64,000 bases of DNA from Isochrysis galbana. Taxonomy: Eukaryota > Haptophyta > Isochrysidales > Isochrysidaceae. This document shows, one piece after another, positions 9,257 through 19,719 of this stretch (within the stretch, counting starts at the first letter, position 1; every line of letters starts with the position of its first letter). The stretch lies in NCBI GenBank assembly GCA_018136815.1, contig CM030933.1:2708144-2772143 (forward strand), written 5' to 3'. The notes below the pieces were generated by a model. That model worked only from the letters and a program-made list of their open reading frames with translations, was not told the DNA's origin and did no database searches. A program made the position numbers and the translations under genes.

Positions 9257-11406
9257 ATGGGCTCGTCCGCCGGCTCCTCGAGCCGCGAGCTGCTGGCGGT
9301 GCAACACCCATGCCACGTGGAGGATGAGCAGCGCGCTCTGGCCATGTTAGGTGGGGTTGCCGAGATCGCTTCCGCCTTTGTCGATGGCAACATCCTCCAG
9401 TGCACCCTCCGGCCAGCCGATCCGCTCTCGCACCCACTCTACGGGGAGAGGATCAGCACGAGCGCGCTGCTGTTGCGCGTGCGCCGGCGACGAGGGGGGG
9501 CACCGCAGGCGCAAGTCGTTGGTCAGGTCGTGCAGAGCATCCGCTTCTCAGGCCTAGCCGATTTTCAGTACATCTCAAGCCCGACGTTAATCTCGGCTCT
9601 CTCACGGCCATGGGAGCAGCCGCAGACCGACCCCAACGTCGCGGCCGACCCGGCGCTCGAGCGCTTTTCCGTCTCGATCCCGCCGCCTGCTTTCTTTGCC
9701 TCGGACCTCCCATCCAACTTCCTGCCCAAGCGTTCCGGATTCACTCGCCGCAAGCCGCAGCGGAGCGGCGCGCTCGATGCGCCAGTGCCGCCACCAAAGA
9801 GGCGCCGCGCCCAGGGCTTGGGCCAGCGCATGCATTTTGGCACCTCGATCAACTTTGTGTCCGGCACAGCACCACGCGAGCCCCCTGAGGCAGTCAAACA
9901 GACAATTGATCCCGACGACAAGTTGTTCAAGCTGATGCTTGAGCGCTTCCAAAAAAGGCCCATCTGGTCACGTAGTGCACTCCGGGCATCGCTGCCACCT
10001 GATGCTATCCAGTCCGAGGACCACTTGCGCTTCCGCTTGCCTCAACTGGCGTACTACTTCTCCACTGGACCGTGTGTCTTGCCTCCATCTCCACTGCTCG
10101 TGGCTATTCGCGCACCCTCAGCTCCAGCTCAGCGGCTTGAATTCGGCGACCTCAACTTATTCGCCATCTGCCCTTGTGCGCAGGTGGCGGGCTTGCTGGA
10201 TCGTCTACGGCTACGACCCGCGCCGTTCGATCGACTCGCGAATCTACCAACTGCTAGACCTGCGGCTTCCTGCTGAGCTTGATAGCTTTGTGCCCCGGAA
10301 ATGCGAGAAGACCGACATCGGTGCACCACGGAGACTACGAGGACTTGGGCACTTGAAGGCACCTCATCGACGCCACACCGGCGGCGGCATGGGTGGCGAG
10401 GGCGCTGAGACTGCTGGTGGTAGGGTTGTGGGCGCCATAGCTGCGACGCGGGGCTCGGAAGGGGGCGCTGGACCCGCTTCAGCGGTCCTTCCCGACGATC
10501 GGCACCTGCCGCAACAACGGAGCGTCTACTTGCAAATGTGCGACTTGAAGGGTGAGGAGATCAAGGCCCTTGTGCATGAGGTGGGCATCCCCCCCCCCCC
10601 CTCTTCCGCCGCACAGTTGGTCTTGGGTCTTGTACATCCCCTCGCCGCTTTGCTGCGCGCTTAATGAATCCTGATCAGCGGACGTCCTACTCTTGCTCGT
10701 CCAAAGATCATCCAATACCAATCCTCACTTGCAGGCTCCGCCGCCGACCTCTTCTGTCTGCGACAAGCGCAACGGTTGGTACGACGAGGCCACCATTCAG
10801 CGCATGCGCAATGCTGTCAAAGACACCATGATTCGTATGGTGCGGGAACGCCCTCCCGGAGCAGTAGCGCCCGACAGTGTCGCTACCAGTGGCCATCTAG
10901 CAGCAGACGACCCGGATGCCGGGGAAGAGGCCGAGGCCGAGGCGGAACCGGCCGACGAAGAAGAGAGATTGGCGGCACGAGCGAATCTTGTCGCGACGGC
11001 GGCAGCAGAGGCGGCGGCGGCGGCTCGTTCGGTGGCAGCTGCAGCTGCGGTGGCGGCTGACATGGTAGCAACGGACGCCCTAGCTACAACGGACGGTGCT
11101 GTTGCAGGAATGGCGGCTGACATGACGAGAGAGGAGCTTGGGGGCGGGCTCGCGCTCGAGGCCTTTGGCATTTTTGGAGATGATGACGAGGACGAGCTTG
11201 AAGAAGATGGAGATAGGGCAGAGGACGACGAGTATGCCAGTGATGGGGAGGACGGCATGGAAATCGGGGCCGAGGTCGGTGGACAATCTGGCAATCCAAG
11301 TGGCGGTGTCGGAGCCGACTTCTCCGATGACGATGGCGATGATGAGGACGAGCTGCAATTCCGCGAAGAAGGAGAGGGTGAAGCTGAGGTTTGGGGTGAG
11401 GAGTAG
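9257..11406 (+). CDS. GTF3C5: General transcription factor IIIC subunit 5 (TFC1/tau95-like)
   Basis: Three exons: 9257-10071, 10184-10580 and 10735-11406. Both introns are GT-AG with matching phase; the first joins ...YYFSTGP to WRACWIVYGYDPR. TFIIIC binds the internal promoters of 5S and tRNA genes and recruits Pol III; this subunit contacts the A box side. Family marks visible are IRFSGLADFQYI near residue 100, RPIWSRSALRASLP followed by LAYYFSTGPWR..W..YGYDPR, the LPQQRSVYLQMCDLKGEEIKALV block, and a C-terminal region that becomes strongly acidic (Asp/Glu runs after a poly-Ala stretch), as in animal and fungal relatives. ATG 9257 directly follows the CT tract. The Ala-rich stretch before the acidic tail is long for the family. 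A 5S gene lies about 5 kb downstream, probably by chance. Confidence 0.87.
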
Positions 11407-12035
11407 AATTGATTCGCGGTCCGCCTTAGTCGATTGGTCGCTGCCTCTAGAGGAGCGGAAACTAGCGGTCTACACAATTACTAGTACTAGTACCATCCGC
11501 AACGCTTGCGTCTTGGCCCATAGGCGCGGACAATATTTCACCATTTCACCTAAACAACGACGACGAGAAGTGACTTTGTATGTTTGTGTGAAAGCTACCG
11601 TGTAAGCCGTCGCCTCCGTGGTGATCCATACTCAGGCTCTCAATACTGCTTGTGCAACTAAGTTTATACTTGGTTGACCCTACCTCCTACCTGTTGGCAT
11701 GGCGTTACGACGAGACTTGTATCTTGTATGGGAGAAGCAACTAAACATCACACAAAAGATGAATGGAAGCACATAGCTAGGTTATACACACTGCCACTGC
11801 TGAAACACACGGACAAACACCTACACTTCAAACATATATAACATATTACCCATAGCCCATGGGAAGATTGGGACTGGCACCAGAAATAGATTCGCAGATA
11901 GCAGCGTCCGACGGTATGTGTAGACTATGTCGCCACTAGCCCCAGCCCGAGAAGATTCGTGCCACCTAGCGTGGTGCCCGGCGACAAAAAAATTTCGAAA
12001 CCATAGATGCTACCATCACAATTGCACGCCTTGCC
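11407..12035. other. Intergenic stretch, no gene seen
   Basis: Contains one isolated copy of the hairpin word (AACTAAGTTTATACTTGGTT near 11656) without a recognisable element attached. Nothing else was supported. Confidence 0.4.
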
Positions 12036-12039
12036 TTCT

Positions 12040-12300
12040 GTGACAATTGTCTCTTGCCCCGCGCATGGCGGTCTATTTTGGGAGATTGAGGCGGGCGCTC
12101 ACGGGAGGGAATCAGAGCGGTGATAGAAACGCGGATCTTCCGCGACGTCCGATCGCCCGCGATCGGCCGAAGAATGGCCTGGAGGTGGTGGCCATGCAAA
12201 ACCCAGAGCTCTCGTGAGCAGGGTGGGGTGTCACTAGTACTAGTACGGTCGCAAGCTGGTTCTTGCAGGGTCGCACACACACACTCGTATTAACCCATCC
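12040..12300 (-). mobile_element. LINE fragment, inverted copy of 6181-6440
   Basis: Read on the minus strand it matches 6181-6440 over most of its length (gatgggtta..acgagtgtgtg, ccaccctgctc.cgagagctctggg, ttttgcatggccaccacctcc, ccattcttcggccgatcgcg). It abuts the hairpin that begins the LINE at 12305, so one element was inserted next to or into the other. Confidence 0.75.
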
Positions 12301-12304
12301 TGGC

Positions 12305-14085
12305 AACTAAGTTTATACTTGGTCGCCATGGAGCGCGCCGGCGCGACTCCCCTCTCTTTCGGGCCCCCCGCCGAGGGCGCCCCTCCAGTACCCATGGAGC
12401 AGTCGCTGGCGAAGCGACCGCGTCCACCCGCGGAGGCCGAGCAGGTGCGTGCGACTCGCGTCGCGCCACACGGCCCGTGGCCCCGGCCGCACCACCCTCA
12501 GCAGCCATGCTGGTCCCCCCCATGGGGGACAGCAGACTGCAGACAGCAGGACAGACACAGCAGACAAGACGCACAAAGCAACCATTGGGCATGCCTCATG
12601 GCAGAGGCTCCTCCCACCCTGGTGACGGTCGCGCCGCCCTGGCGGCGCGGCCCGAGACCGGGTGGCCCTTATGGGCACAACCAACACCCCACCCTGCATA
12701 CGTACTACAACAGAAGAATGTCACAACTGGAGCCCCAACACAACACAACCAGGGCCCCTCTGAAAGAGGGACTGGGAACCGACCACCAACAACCAGCCCG
12801 CCACCAAGCACCAAACTCATACTCATGGCCGACCCACATTTCCCTGACGCAGGAGCCAGCGTCAGATGGAGAGCAAGAGGGCGTAGACACAGACGCAAAT
12901 TTCGACCTCTCCTTCCACCAAGAGGGGGACTACACCTTTCTGGACACGACCGTCTACGCCGCGATAGTTGAACTGCTCCTCGAGCTAGAGGGAGTCGATC
13001 CAGAGCCAGACTTCTGGGCACGGTCCATCGCAGGCCCCTGGCACGTAGCCGTCAATGAAGACTGCGCACAACAATTCCAAGAAAGGTATGGCGAAACCAC
13101 CACCCTTCGCGTGAACCAGACCTCCGGGACGTGCACCACACGATGGGCTTAGACCCGAGCGTGGGCTACACAAGAATGGCGGCCACGATTCACACGCGAA
13201 TCGACAGAATATACCACAGCAAAGACACAGATGCCTTTCAATGGCAGAAACACGGGCCGAGCCCGGATCTATTCTCGGGAAGAGCCACGTCGGACCACCT
13301 CCCAGTCCTCGCAGCGTTCGAGACGCCGGGCTACAAGCCCGGACGCAGTTTCGACGCCCCGATAGACCTAGAGATTATACACGAAAAAGGAACGACGCGG
13401 ACGATAGAAATACTCTTGCAAAGGGCCATGCACAAAATGAACGAAGGGGAAGACCCGGAAACCGTGTGGGAGGACACTAAACACCACGTAGCCACACTCC
13501 TGAGGGAGGAAACGGCAGCCAGAGCGAAACCCACGATACAATCCGACCTAGAACTGAAAGCCGCGAGGTTGAATATCCAGCTCGCGAAGCAAGGGCCGAA
13601 CGGGAAGCTAACAGAGGAACTAGCACAAGTCCAGAGAGAGATAGCGGAAATCCGCAGCAGGATCCCATTAAAGGACCGACCACTACACCGCCAGCTCCGA
13701 CAGGAAGACCTGCACTCCAAAGAATTCTTCGCGCAACTAAAGACCCGTAGGTGGAAGGCCAACATCACCGAGATATTTCGGACCAAGAATTGGGACCAGC
13801 CCGCACACTCGGAACACGAGACCGCGGTCTCCGACCACGACATCAGGAGAGAGTTCCGTAGATACTACGTTTGGCTGTACTCACCCAAGGAAGCCCAAAG
13901 AGTCCCGGACCTAGAGGCCGCACTGTCGGACCGCCCTCTCAGCGACCTAGACAAGTGCCGCATGGAAGGCCGCATTGGCGTGGAAGAGACAATACAGGCC
14001 ATCCGGAGCATAGGCCCCGGCAAAAGCGCAGGCACCTATTCACAGGTAACAGGTCTGGTAGGCCTCTTGACCTCTTAATAGAACC
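12305..14085 (+). mobile_element. Defective LINE: ORF1, endonuclease C-terminus, truncated RT
   Basis: Hairpin 12306-12323, then ATG 12328 (MERAGATPLSFGPPAEGAPP) opens an ORF1-like frame to 13152 with an early basic KRPRPP motif and a structured end (VYAAIVELLLELEGVDPEPD). The next frame, up to 14078, holds the C-terminal part of an apurinic-type endonuclease (RIDRIYHS, then SDHLPV), a long charged linker, and the beginning of a reverse transcriptase (IQAIRSIGPGKSAG) where the homology stops. The N-terminal half of the endonuclease is missing, so there is an internal deletion near 13115 and a 3' truncation near 14045. It cannot be autonomous. Confidence 0.8.
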
Positions 14086-14344
14086 TATTAGAAGCCTATT
14101 GTCCCATCTGGGCATTCACTCCCACGATAGCGGGCCCCTAGCGGCTCAGGTGACGGCTCCCTCGCAATGTGTGGTGCTGGGCACGAGTTCGAACCCCAAG
14201 TGGACCAATTTTCTACAAAAGGCCTGCCCGGACCCCACACCCAAAACCGGGCCCTGGGTAGTGTGTAGTGTACCAGGGCCGCACCCCCGACACCGACACC
14301 GAAGACAAAGGAATGAGGGGGGGAAGGCAAGGGGGCGGAGAAAA

Positions 14345-14410
14345 GGGAGATAAGGGCGACCTAGTTGGGCTGTCAGTCCGTAAGCTTACGGTGGTTTTGA
14401 CCTTACACTT
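14345..14410 (+). repeat. Dispersed block shared with 57640-57705
   Basis: The word gacctagttgggctgtcagt followed by ccgtaagcttacggtggttt occurs here and, with few changes, near 57643. CCGTAAGCTTACGG inside it is a perfect palindrome. Each block lies next to an element A copy (upstream of one, downstream of the other). Confidence 0.6.
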
Positions 14411-14440
14411 ACATCAGTACTTACATCAGTACTAATATCA

Positions 14441-15191
14441 TATAAACCTTTTAATAGTCTCACCGCGCACGCAGCCGTGGACCCTCTACTTTCTACTCAC
14501 GTAGGAAAACTTTCTACACCCCCACGCTCCCAGCCCTTCTCCCCCCGCCATCAGGCGGCTCCCCCCGTGCACTACTAGGGGGATTGGGGTGAAGGGCTTA
14601 GATATGGTCCGGTGGCCCGCGCCTCCCCCCGGTGATCTGTTCCCTCTCTTCCTCCTGTGTCTCCGAGTGGGCGGCGACCTCAGTCCCGACTTATCCTGTA
14701 AACAGGTGCGGGACTTACCTATTTTTCGGTGGGCGGAGCTCCGCTCCGCCCACCCCCTTCTCCGCGCTCTCTCTCCCCTCTCCTGCGGCACGCGCGATGG
14801 CGCGCCTGCGGCAGGCCTGCAGCTGCCCATTGGCGACCCTGGAGGCTCATGGAGGCCAGCTCAGGGGGCAGAGGAGGCTGGGGCTGGGCCCTGGCCTCCC
14901 CTGCCTCTCCCTCGCTGGCGCTCCTGAGCCTCAGGGGCCCCCACGCTGCACCTGTCTGCCTGTCGAACAGGGGGGGAGGAGGGGTTGGAGCAATGGGCTG
15001 GCCACGCCGGGCCAGGATGCGCGAATCAGGCGAGCCTGTCAGTGGGAGAGAGGGTCAGCAGGGCAGTGGCCTCCTGGCAAGCCATCAGGCGTGCCAGGAG
15101 GATGGGTGGTTCCTCCCCCATGGCGGGGGAGGAGTGGAGAGAGAGGGGGGCTCGTGCCCCCCCATGGGCGAACTAAGTATAAACTTAGTTG
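14441..15191 (-). mobile_element. Element A, intact copy with 18-bp target-site duplication
   Basis: Flanked by ACATCAGTACTAATATCA at 14423-14440 and 15192-15209. The minus-strand 5' end is the hairpin (15171-15190), and the other end is tataaaccttttaatagtct. Duplications of this length are typical of target-primed reverse transcription, so this is a retroelement. No long ORF of its own is convincing, which suggests a non-autonomous SINE-like element. Relatives lie at 1402, 6715, 45225, 46115, 50438 and 56323. Confidence 0.8.
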
Positions 15192-15209
15192 ACATCAGTA
15201 CTAATATCA

Positions 15210-15790
15210 GCTTACACCCCTATTATAACTTCTAGTATCGCTATTATTATACTTGTACATACTGGGGGGTGTTCAGCGTGCAGCGCGTGGCGCGTGCGCA
15301 AAGGGGAGGGCAGCGCAAATAAACACAGAGCACGAGTTGGCAGGTGCATGTGAAGAGGCCAAGAGTCCAAGGTGGTGGGGTGGTGGGTGGTGGGGGGTGG
15401 GCAGCTAGCAGGAGAGATAGGCGGGGGGAGGGAGCGGGCTGGCGCGCCTCTGCGCTTGTTCGCGGGGGCTCGTTCCCGCTCCGGAGTTTTGTTTTCAGTT
15501 TTATTTTTGAACTGGCAGCCTAGGAACTAACATCAGTATATCAGCTCCTGGGGAGCTAATACTAATGCATCAATACTAATATCAGTACTTACAGCCCAAC
15601 TAGGAAGGGCGATGGCTGATGTGCAGTAGCAGTAGTATGCGCTGTCTAGCGGTAGGTGTGTAGCCCTGAACCTTCAGATCTTTTTTTTATCATTCACTCC
15701 CACCCCCCTTTCTCACGCCCGAGGCCCTTGGTCGAGGCAGTGTGCGCGACCTGCGACATCGCGACGTCTCCTTCCCCCTGGCCCCCGGGA
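15210..15790. other. Intergenic low-complexity stretch, no gene seen
   Basis: Contains repeated acatcagtac/taatatcag words (about 15195-15245 and 15530-15590) and a G-rich stretch (about 15370-15440). The first set are copies of the same target sequence used by element A. Confidence 0.4.
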
Positions 15791-15990
15791 CTCCGCGAGA
15801 AGGAAAAGGAGACGGGGGACGGGGGACGGGGATGTGGCAGGCTAGGACGTAGGACGGGTAGATAGGAGTAACATCAGCACTCTGCCTCACGTCACACGTC
15901 ACGCCGTGCAAGTAACAAGTAACGATTAGCGATTAGTTTGTTAAGATTTTTTTACGTGGATTCGACACAACGGCAACGGAAACTACTTAT
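15790..15990 (+). repeat. Dispersed repeat B, copy 1
   Basis: The order ggggatgtgg..gg.taggac, tagataggagta, ctgcctcacg, gccgtgcaagtaac, gattagtttgttaagatttttt, ttacgtg..tt.g.cacaac is repeated in the same order at 19935-20170. No coding potential seen. Confidence 0.6.
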
Positions 15991-16110
15991 CGGCATATCG
16001 ATATCGACATCGCATATCCGCATATCCGATATCATATATCATATATCATTCATAATATCGCATATCGCATATCGGATATGGATATCGGCTATCGGCTACA
16101 CCCTTCATAA
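15985..16110. repeat. Degenerate ATATCG/CATATC array
   Basis: About 120 bases made of variants of catatcgatatc, catatccgatatc and atatcatatatc. It has palindromic character and no gene. Confidence 0.7.
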
Positions 16111-16314
16111 GCTCAGCATGGGGCAAGACTGAAGACTGTCTCATGGGCGATGACCGCGCTCGCCAATTCGACCTCCCCTTACATCGACTTACTCAGGAAA
16201 ACAGCGAAATCTCCTCAGTCCGCCCCGGAGGAAGGAGGTCAGGACCCCGATGCCCACCCATACATCATACATAGAATAACTGGATTCATTAAACACTTTG
16301 TGTGCGATACTGTC

Positions 16315-16431
16315 ACATGCGGCCATTTCACCCTGGGTCACCGCTTCCCATCCGAACAGCGCAGTTAAGCAGGGTCGAGCCTAGGTAGTACTGCGGTGGG
16401 GGACCACGCGGGAAGGCTAGGTGCTGCATGT
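16315..16431 (+). rRNA. 5S ribosomal RNA
   Basis: The first 8 bases after 16315 (CATGCGGC) pair with the last (GCTGCATG) to form stem I. Inside are the universal 5S words tcccatccgaac (loop B/helix III region) and gcagttaagc, then tagtact and gggggaccacgcgggaag. The end is followed directly by TTTTTT, a Pol III terminator. The length of about 117 fits 5S. The internal A-box/C-box region is expected within gcagttaagcagggtcgagc and tagtactgcggtgggggacc. It stands alone here, followed by degenerate partial copies and not by intact tandem units. Confidence 0.9.
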
Positions 16432-16620
16432 TTTTTCTCTTTCCTTTTGCTCAACTTGTACTGCGGTACGCGGGAAGGCTAGGTGCTGCATGTTTTTCTC
16501 TCTTCCCTTTTGCTCAACTTGTACTGCGGTACGCGGGAAGGCTAGGTGTTGCATGCTTTTTCTCTTTCCTTTTGCTCAACTTGCAACTTGTACTGCGGTG
16601 GGGGACCACGCGGGAAGAAC
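16416..16620 (+). repeat. Tandem decayed 3' ends of 5S with a TTTGCTCAACTTG spacer
   Basis: After the 5S gene, units of about 60-65 bases repeat: tactgcggtacgcgggaagg, ctaggtgctgcatg, T run, ctctttccttttgctcaacttg. Two units lack gggggacc inside the 5S part. The last unit, near 16585-16615, has the full tactgcggtgggggaccacgcgggaag. These are partial duplications of the 3' third of 5S plus its terminator and spacer; they lack the 5' half and the A-box region. Confidence 0.85.
16431..16437 (+). terminator. Pol III oligo-T terminator of 5S
   Basis: Run of T directly after the 3' end of the 5S gene, the standard Pol III stop signal. Confidence 0.8.
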
Positions 16621-16737
16621 GAGCCTCAGCCGGAGATCATCAACCCCTGCCGTAGACCATAAACAGCTACACACTGTACATTGTCATTGCCAACGTTGTA
16701 TTTGTCAATGCGATTGTTGATTGTCTAGGAGCAAGTA

Positions 16738-17730
16738 ATGGCACTCACACTCACTCTCATAAACATAGGGGATAGGCTACTACTACTACTACACTACACA
16801 CTACTACTACAGCTGCTTGGCGCCCCACACTTTGGCCACCGCCATCTCCTCCGTCTTCCGCCTGCGGCTTCGCACCTGCGCTCGCATCTCCGCCTCCGCC
16901 TCTTCTTCTTCTTCAGCCAAGGCGGCATGGCTCGACTCGTAAGTGACGCGGAGCCGCGCCATCTTGCGCGCTCTTATCACCTGCGCGAAATACAATCGGC
17001 TCCGTCGTACAACGCGCACTCCGTCGATTGTTCCGTTCTCAGCCTGCTCTATTCTCGTCCGACTCTCTTCCGGCTGCCGCGTCCCGTTTCTTTCAGACGG
17101 CTCGCACGTTGGTCGCCGCGTCTCCGTCCATTCCGGTCACTCGTCACTCGCAGTCTCGTTTCCGTTTCCGCTGTCGTTCCGCTTTGCCAGTTTTCAGCGC
17201 GCCTGACTTTGGTTCCGGCCGCTGAAGATTTGCTCGTTCATCTCGCGCGCACCCGTCCTTCCTTGAGGGAGGGCGAGGCCCTCTCGTATGTCATTGATCT
17301 CGCTTTCCAACGTGCCGCTGCCCACTGCCCACGGCCCACGGTGCCGCGTACGTTATGCCGAAAGATATCGCCGAGGCGGCACAGCTCGTTCTTCGCCCTG
17401 CTGGTCAACCGCCTGAGTCTCCGGCTCAGGTGCTGCCCATTCACTTCGACGAAATGTGTGCCACGCTCGGCGACATTAGGCGTGACGTCGAGACCGTGCA
17501 GGCCGACGGCATCTCGTGTCCTCGTGTCTTGGTTATCGGCGAGACGAGTGGAGTGCCACGCGCAGGGGAAGGGGTGGGGGTCCCTGACCGACGCCATTGC
17601 CCTTCGTGGGGCGGGAGGGGGTCGTTCGGAGGGGGGAGGGACTTGGCGGGGCAGGTAGGGGGGAACCTTGCGGAATCCTTGGACACCCAGGGGAGGTGGG
17701 AAATAGTGGTTAAAATGAGTGAGTGACCGA
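16738..17730. other. No intact gene; coding-like remnants
   Basis: Several overlapping frames have protein-like pieces but no consistent gene. On the minus strand 16810-16990 reads ARKMARLRVTYESSHAALAE followed by Glu/Arg-rich sequence. On the plus strand 17230-17540 holds pieces such as DIRRDVETVQADGISCPRVL. Bases 17555-17640 match the LINE block at about 6455-6520 (HAQGKGWGSLTDAIALRGAG against RHTRGKGGGSLTGAIAPRGAG). I read the region as retroelement debris. Confidence 0.4.
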
Positions 17731-18023
17731 GCTAGCCGTTAGCCGAGGCCGGAGAAGCACCAATGGAGTTGCCCTCTTCTCCCATCAGCGGTGGCGAAGT
17801 TTCGACTACCTGTATGTAAGTAATCTGCATGAACTATTAAATTTGGAATTTGGTAAGTAATCTGCATGAAGATTGAATTTGAACTACTCCCATCCAAGAA
17901 ATTCACAAGAAAAAACGTCGACGGGCCATACTAGGTGATACTCGGAGAAGGGTTCTCTACTTTTAAAGCTCATTCATTGGTCGAGAAGTTTGGTTCGCTC
18001 GCTCGCTCGTGGCTGAGCCGAGG

Positions 18024-19105
18024 ATGCTCGATCTCAGCGGAGGCTCGGCTCGGCTCCTTACGTCGGCTCTGCCGGCGGGGATGTGCGCTTCGGTATCCGG
18101 CGAGGTGTACGGCTTGGAGATCTCTCGTCTAGCGCTGGTCAAGGCGTTCCATCCCTCGGGCTCCGCCGACAGTCTTGCTCCAGTCGCAAGTGGCCTCGAC
18201 TGGCTGTGTGAGCTGGGCAGCTGTGCTAGCCTCCCGGGGCACACCGCGGCGACCACGCTTCGCCAAGCGGTCGAGATGGCACGTGGACCGCTCTCGGCCC
18301 GGGTCGCATCCCACGCGCCCACTGGGCAGGCCACCGCAGAGCCCGCATCCGATGGCGGCTTCCATGGCTGCTCGTCACCATCTCCGCAGCTCCAATCCTT
18401 CCTCACCAGTCTCGAGGAGAGGACAGGGCGTGAATGGATGAATGCCGACGTATATCTGACGACGAATGACAAGCCATCCGCTTCACTTGGTTGGCATATA
18501 GATGATGTGGACGTGCTTTTGGTGCTGCTCAATGGAAGAAAGCGGTGAGTGGCACATATTCCGGTAACATGTGGCGGATGCTCAGGTACTGACTACTGTG
18601 AGAAAGCCTCTATGCGATGAGGTTCAATCGCACTTGTGCGGATCAACGCAAGAGACGCCTTGATAATTCCTTGAAGTAATGTTGATCAACAGTTCCTGAC
18701 GCGTCCCACAGGTTCCGTGTCGCTGGGCAAGCCGCTGGTTCAGAGATCATTGTGGACAGAGATATGCAACCTGGCGACGCCATATACATTCCAGCCTTAA
18801 CTTTTCACACTGGCGGCTGCGATGACGTCTCCGACGATTCCATGCTGCTTTCACTTGCTTTACCACCTTGCATTGGGAGTGAGGCTGCCAGAGACGGAGT
18901 GCTCGCATGGCGCGCAGCGCGATCGGCCGCGATTTCCCGGATACCTTCAAGCGGCGCGAATAGCTGGCTGTGGGCAAGCACCGAGGAGGGGTCCAGGTGG
19001 ATGGCACGAATCATCGGTCAAAACCCCGACTGGCAGCGCTTCTGTATTGAATCACAACAGGTGGGCAGGAACGCAGATGAGAGCCGCGTTGCGGCTACTG
19101 CATAG
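18024..19105 (+). CDS. JmjC/cupin-type 2-oxoglutarate oxygenase-like protein
   Basis: Two exons, 18024-18544 and 18712-19105, joined as ...LLNGRK|RFRVAG with GT-AG borders. It gives 304 residues from the first in-frame ATG at 18024. The core is GWHIDDVDVLLVLLNGRKRF, later MQPGDAIYIPALTFHTGG. This matches the double-stranded beta-helix of JmjC ribosomal oxygenases (ROXA/NO66/MINA type), where H158, D160 and H206 would bind Fe(II) and the PGD...YIP turn precedes the last histidine. Such enzymes hydroxylate histidine or arginine of ribosomal proteins; the substrate here is unknown. There is no clear targeting sequence. The C-terminal helical part is shorter than in ROXA. Other cupin oxygenases remain possible. 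Confidence 0.7.
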
Positions 19106-19554
19106 GTTGGGAAAGGTCATCAGGGATGAAGCTACTTGTCCGAGCTTAGTGAGCGATCGCGAGGCTTTGCGAACGATTGTGAATGCTATCGCAAGGCTTT
19201 CTTTCTTGTGCCATTGCATGTGTCGGAAGCGTGGACGGTCACCGTAATGCTGCCGATACACGGGAGTACGAGGGGCAGCATCACAGACTGAGAGTACGAG
19301 GGGTTCCCTCTAGGTAGTAGTAGACTGCAGAACCTTCAAGCGTTTCTTTTTCAGAGGGAACTGTCTGTTCTTTCTTCAAGTAGAACTGCCTGGGATTCGT
19401 CCCTAGGTTCTGGTTGCAAACGTTGGCGGCCCCGAAATCCTTCCACGCATCCAAAAAATCTGTAGACAGAATACTATGGACTATGGCGACAAACGCACGC
19501 ACCGGGAAGGCACTAAAATCTAAAAGTGGATTAAGGCGATTAAATGCATTAAAT

Positions 19555-19712
19555 ACCCGGATCTCCCGCTAAAGGGCGATGCAGACGCAGAGCCTCAACT
19601 AGAGCTTGGCCTACTAGACTGGGACAACCATAGAAAAGCCCTTCAGGCAAAATGGATGCTAAACTACCTCGACGCGAGGCAAGCGCAATTCAAGCAAGTA
19701 CTAGACGCCTGG
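19555..19712 (+). mobile_element. LINE remnant (region after the RT core)
   Basis: In one frame this reads LELGLLDWDNHRKALQAKWM then LNYLDARQAQFKQVLDAW. This resembles the conserved 'GL..LDW..H..AL..KW...YL...' segment found downstream of the polymerase motifs in LINE ORF2 proteins. Nothing upstream or downstream extends it. Confidence 0.6.
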
Positions 19713-19719
19713 CGCCTGG

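Noticed and set aside
11656-11680. Isolated hairpin word AACTAAGTTTATACTTGGTT as a further LINE start
   Set aside because: No MERA frame or element A sequence follows it. It may be a target copy or a dead 5' stub.
14180-14215. Possible tRNA T-loop (gagttcgaacccc)
   Set aside because: The flanking bases do not form a T stem, and no acceptor, D or anticodon arms can be drawn.
15985-16110. CRISPR-like or regulatory array of CATATC words
   Set aside because: No constant repeat/spacer alternation, and the genome is eukaryotic. It is a degenerate simple repeat.
16421-16720. Cys/Phe-rich repeated ORF (MLHVFSLSFCSTCTAVRGKA...)
   Set aside because: It is a translation of the tandem 5S tails.
17355-17726. 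Possible 123-residue gene (MPKDIAEAAQLVLRPAG...)
   Set aside because: It joins directly to DNA shared with the LINE block at 6455-6520 and has no family support, so it was kept only as retroelement debris.
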